A stretch of 64,000 nucleotides of DNA from the NCBI GenBank assembly GCA_020744225.1, contig JAGMWG010000021.1, positions 248,001-312,000 of the forward strand. The letters run 5' to 3'. The notes beneath the pieces were generated by a model. That model searched no databases. It was not told the DNA's origin and saw only the letters and a list, made by a program, of their open reading frames with translations. Below are positions 63,752-64,000 of the stretch, piece by piece. The stretch is from Paraphoma chrysanthemicola (taxonomy: Eukaryota > Ascomycota > Dothideomycetes > Pleosporales > Phaeosphaeriaceae). The stretch's first letter is position 1. Each line of letters starts with the position of its first letter. Position numbers and translations under genes: made by a program.

Positions 63752-63880
63752 GGGGTATATGAGAGTATCTCAACAATGATGCATTACAAAGCGTCAGTGC
63801 ATTCCCGGCGATGGCGCTGACCTGCAAGTAGTGATTAACTCTTTGAAGACATGGGCAACAGGTACTTCCGCAACACTGTT
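63752..63880. other. Intergenic, convergent 3' ends
   Basis: Short spacer between ALG5 and the partial minus-strand gene at the edge. No feature seen. Confidence 0.4.
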
Positions 63881-64000
63881 TTACGAAGAATTATGCCGGG
63901 CGGATGATTCTTTGACCTCGCTCAGCTTCACGTTCCGCGATGCCCAACAAGTGAGGCTGCCGTCGAGGTTGCTGCGGCTGTGGCTACCAATGGAGTTGTG
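63881..64000 (-). CDS. C-terminal end of a probable gene cut by the window edge
   Basis: The minus strand is open from the window edge to a TAA at 63881-63883: 39 codons including SHSRSNLDGSLTCWASRNVK and EVKESSARHNSS. The Ser/Arg/Asn-rich composition is protein-like, and the position and orientation suit a gene converging on ALG5. With so little sequence the product cannot be named. Confidence 0.35.
   Translation of the reverse strand, partial: HNSIGSHSRSNLDGSLTCWASRNVKLSEVKESSARHNSS

Overview
The window is nuclear DNA of a filamentous ascomycete (Pezizomycotina). Most genes have one to seven GT-AG introns of about 45-60 nt with CTAAC/CTGAC-type branch sites. The products are typically fungal: Zn2Cys6 regulator, P450, MET2-type acetyltransferase, midasin, Ctk3. 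One flank is an AT-rich block carrying the signature of repeat-induced point mutation (RIP). The class cannot be fixed from the sequence.

1-13,140 is a gene-free, AT-rich isochore in which CpA/TpG dinucleotides are almost absent. It is a stack of nested dead transposons. The oldest recognisable layer is a pogo/Fot1-like transposase relic. A chromodomain Ty3/Gypsy retrotransposon (2388-11348, 5-bp duplication CTAAG, two 512-bp LTRs) sits inside it. A less mutated Fot1-like element (2619-4467, TA duplication) sits inside the 5' LTR, and a long-terminal-inverted-repeat element (11493-12544) sits in the outer relic. A 344-bp (AAT)n tract lies at 1718-2061.

13,155-15,098 is an ankyrin-repeat gene at the isochore edge, broken by one in-frame TAA that looks like a RIP-type CAA to TAA change.

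15.4-47.5 kb is a dense housekeeping block: zinc alcohol dehydrogenase (-), MET2 (-), mitochondrial ketoacyl-ACP synthase (+), NiCoT nickel/cobalt permease (+), an uninterrupted 14.7-kb midasin gene (-), mitochondrial bL12 (+), CTK3 (-), PRO3 (+), a RING/RS-rich protein (-), an alpha/beta hydrolase (+), and an 82-residue two-exon gene (-) at 47,166-47,465.

48.7-60 kb is more accessory: a short-chain dehydrogenase (+), a Zn2Cys6 factor (-), two predicted secreted proteins (52.7-54.8 kb) bracketed by two copies of one TA-flanked MITE, then a P450 (-) divergent from a CaiB/BaiF CoA-transferase (+). 60.6-64 kb returns to ordinary genes: a kelch protein (+), ALG5 (+), and the tail of a probable gene running off the right edge (-). 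No tRNA, rRNA or CRISPR was found.

Exon-intron models were built by hand. For the multi-exon models given here the exon lengths sum to a multiple of three. In-frame optional introns are flagged where they cannot be decided.
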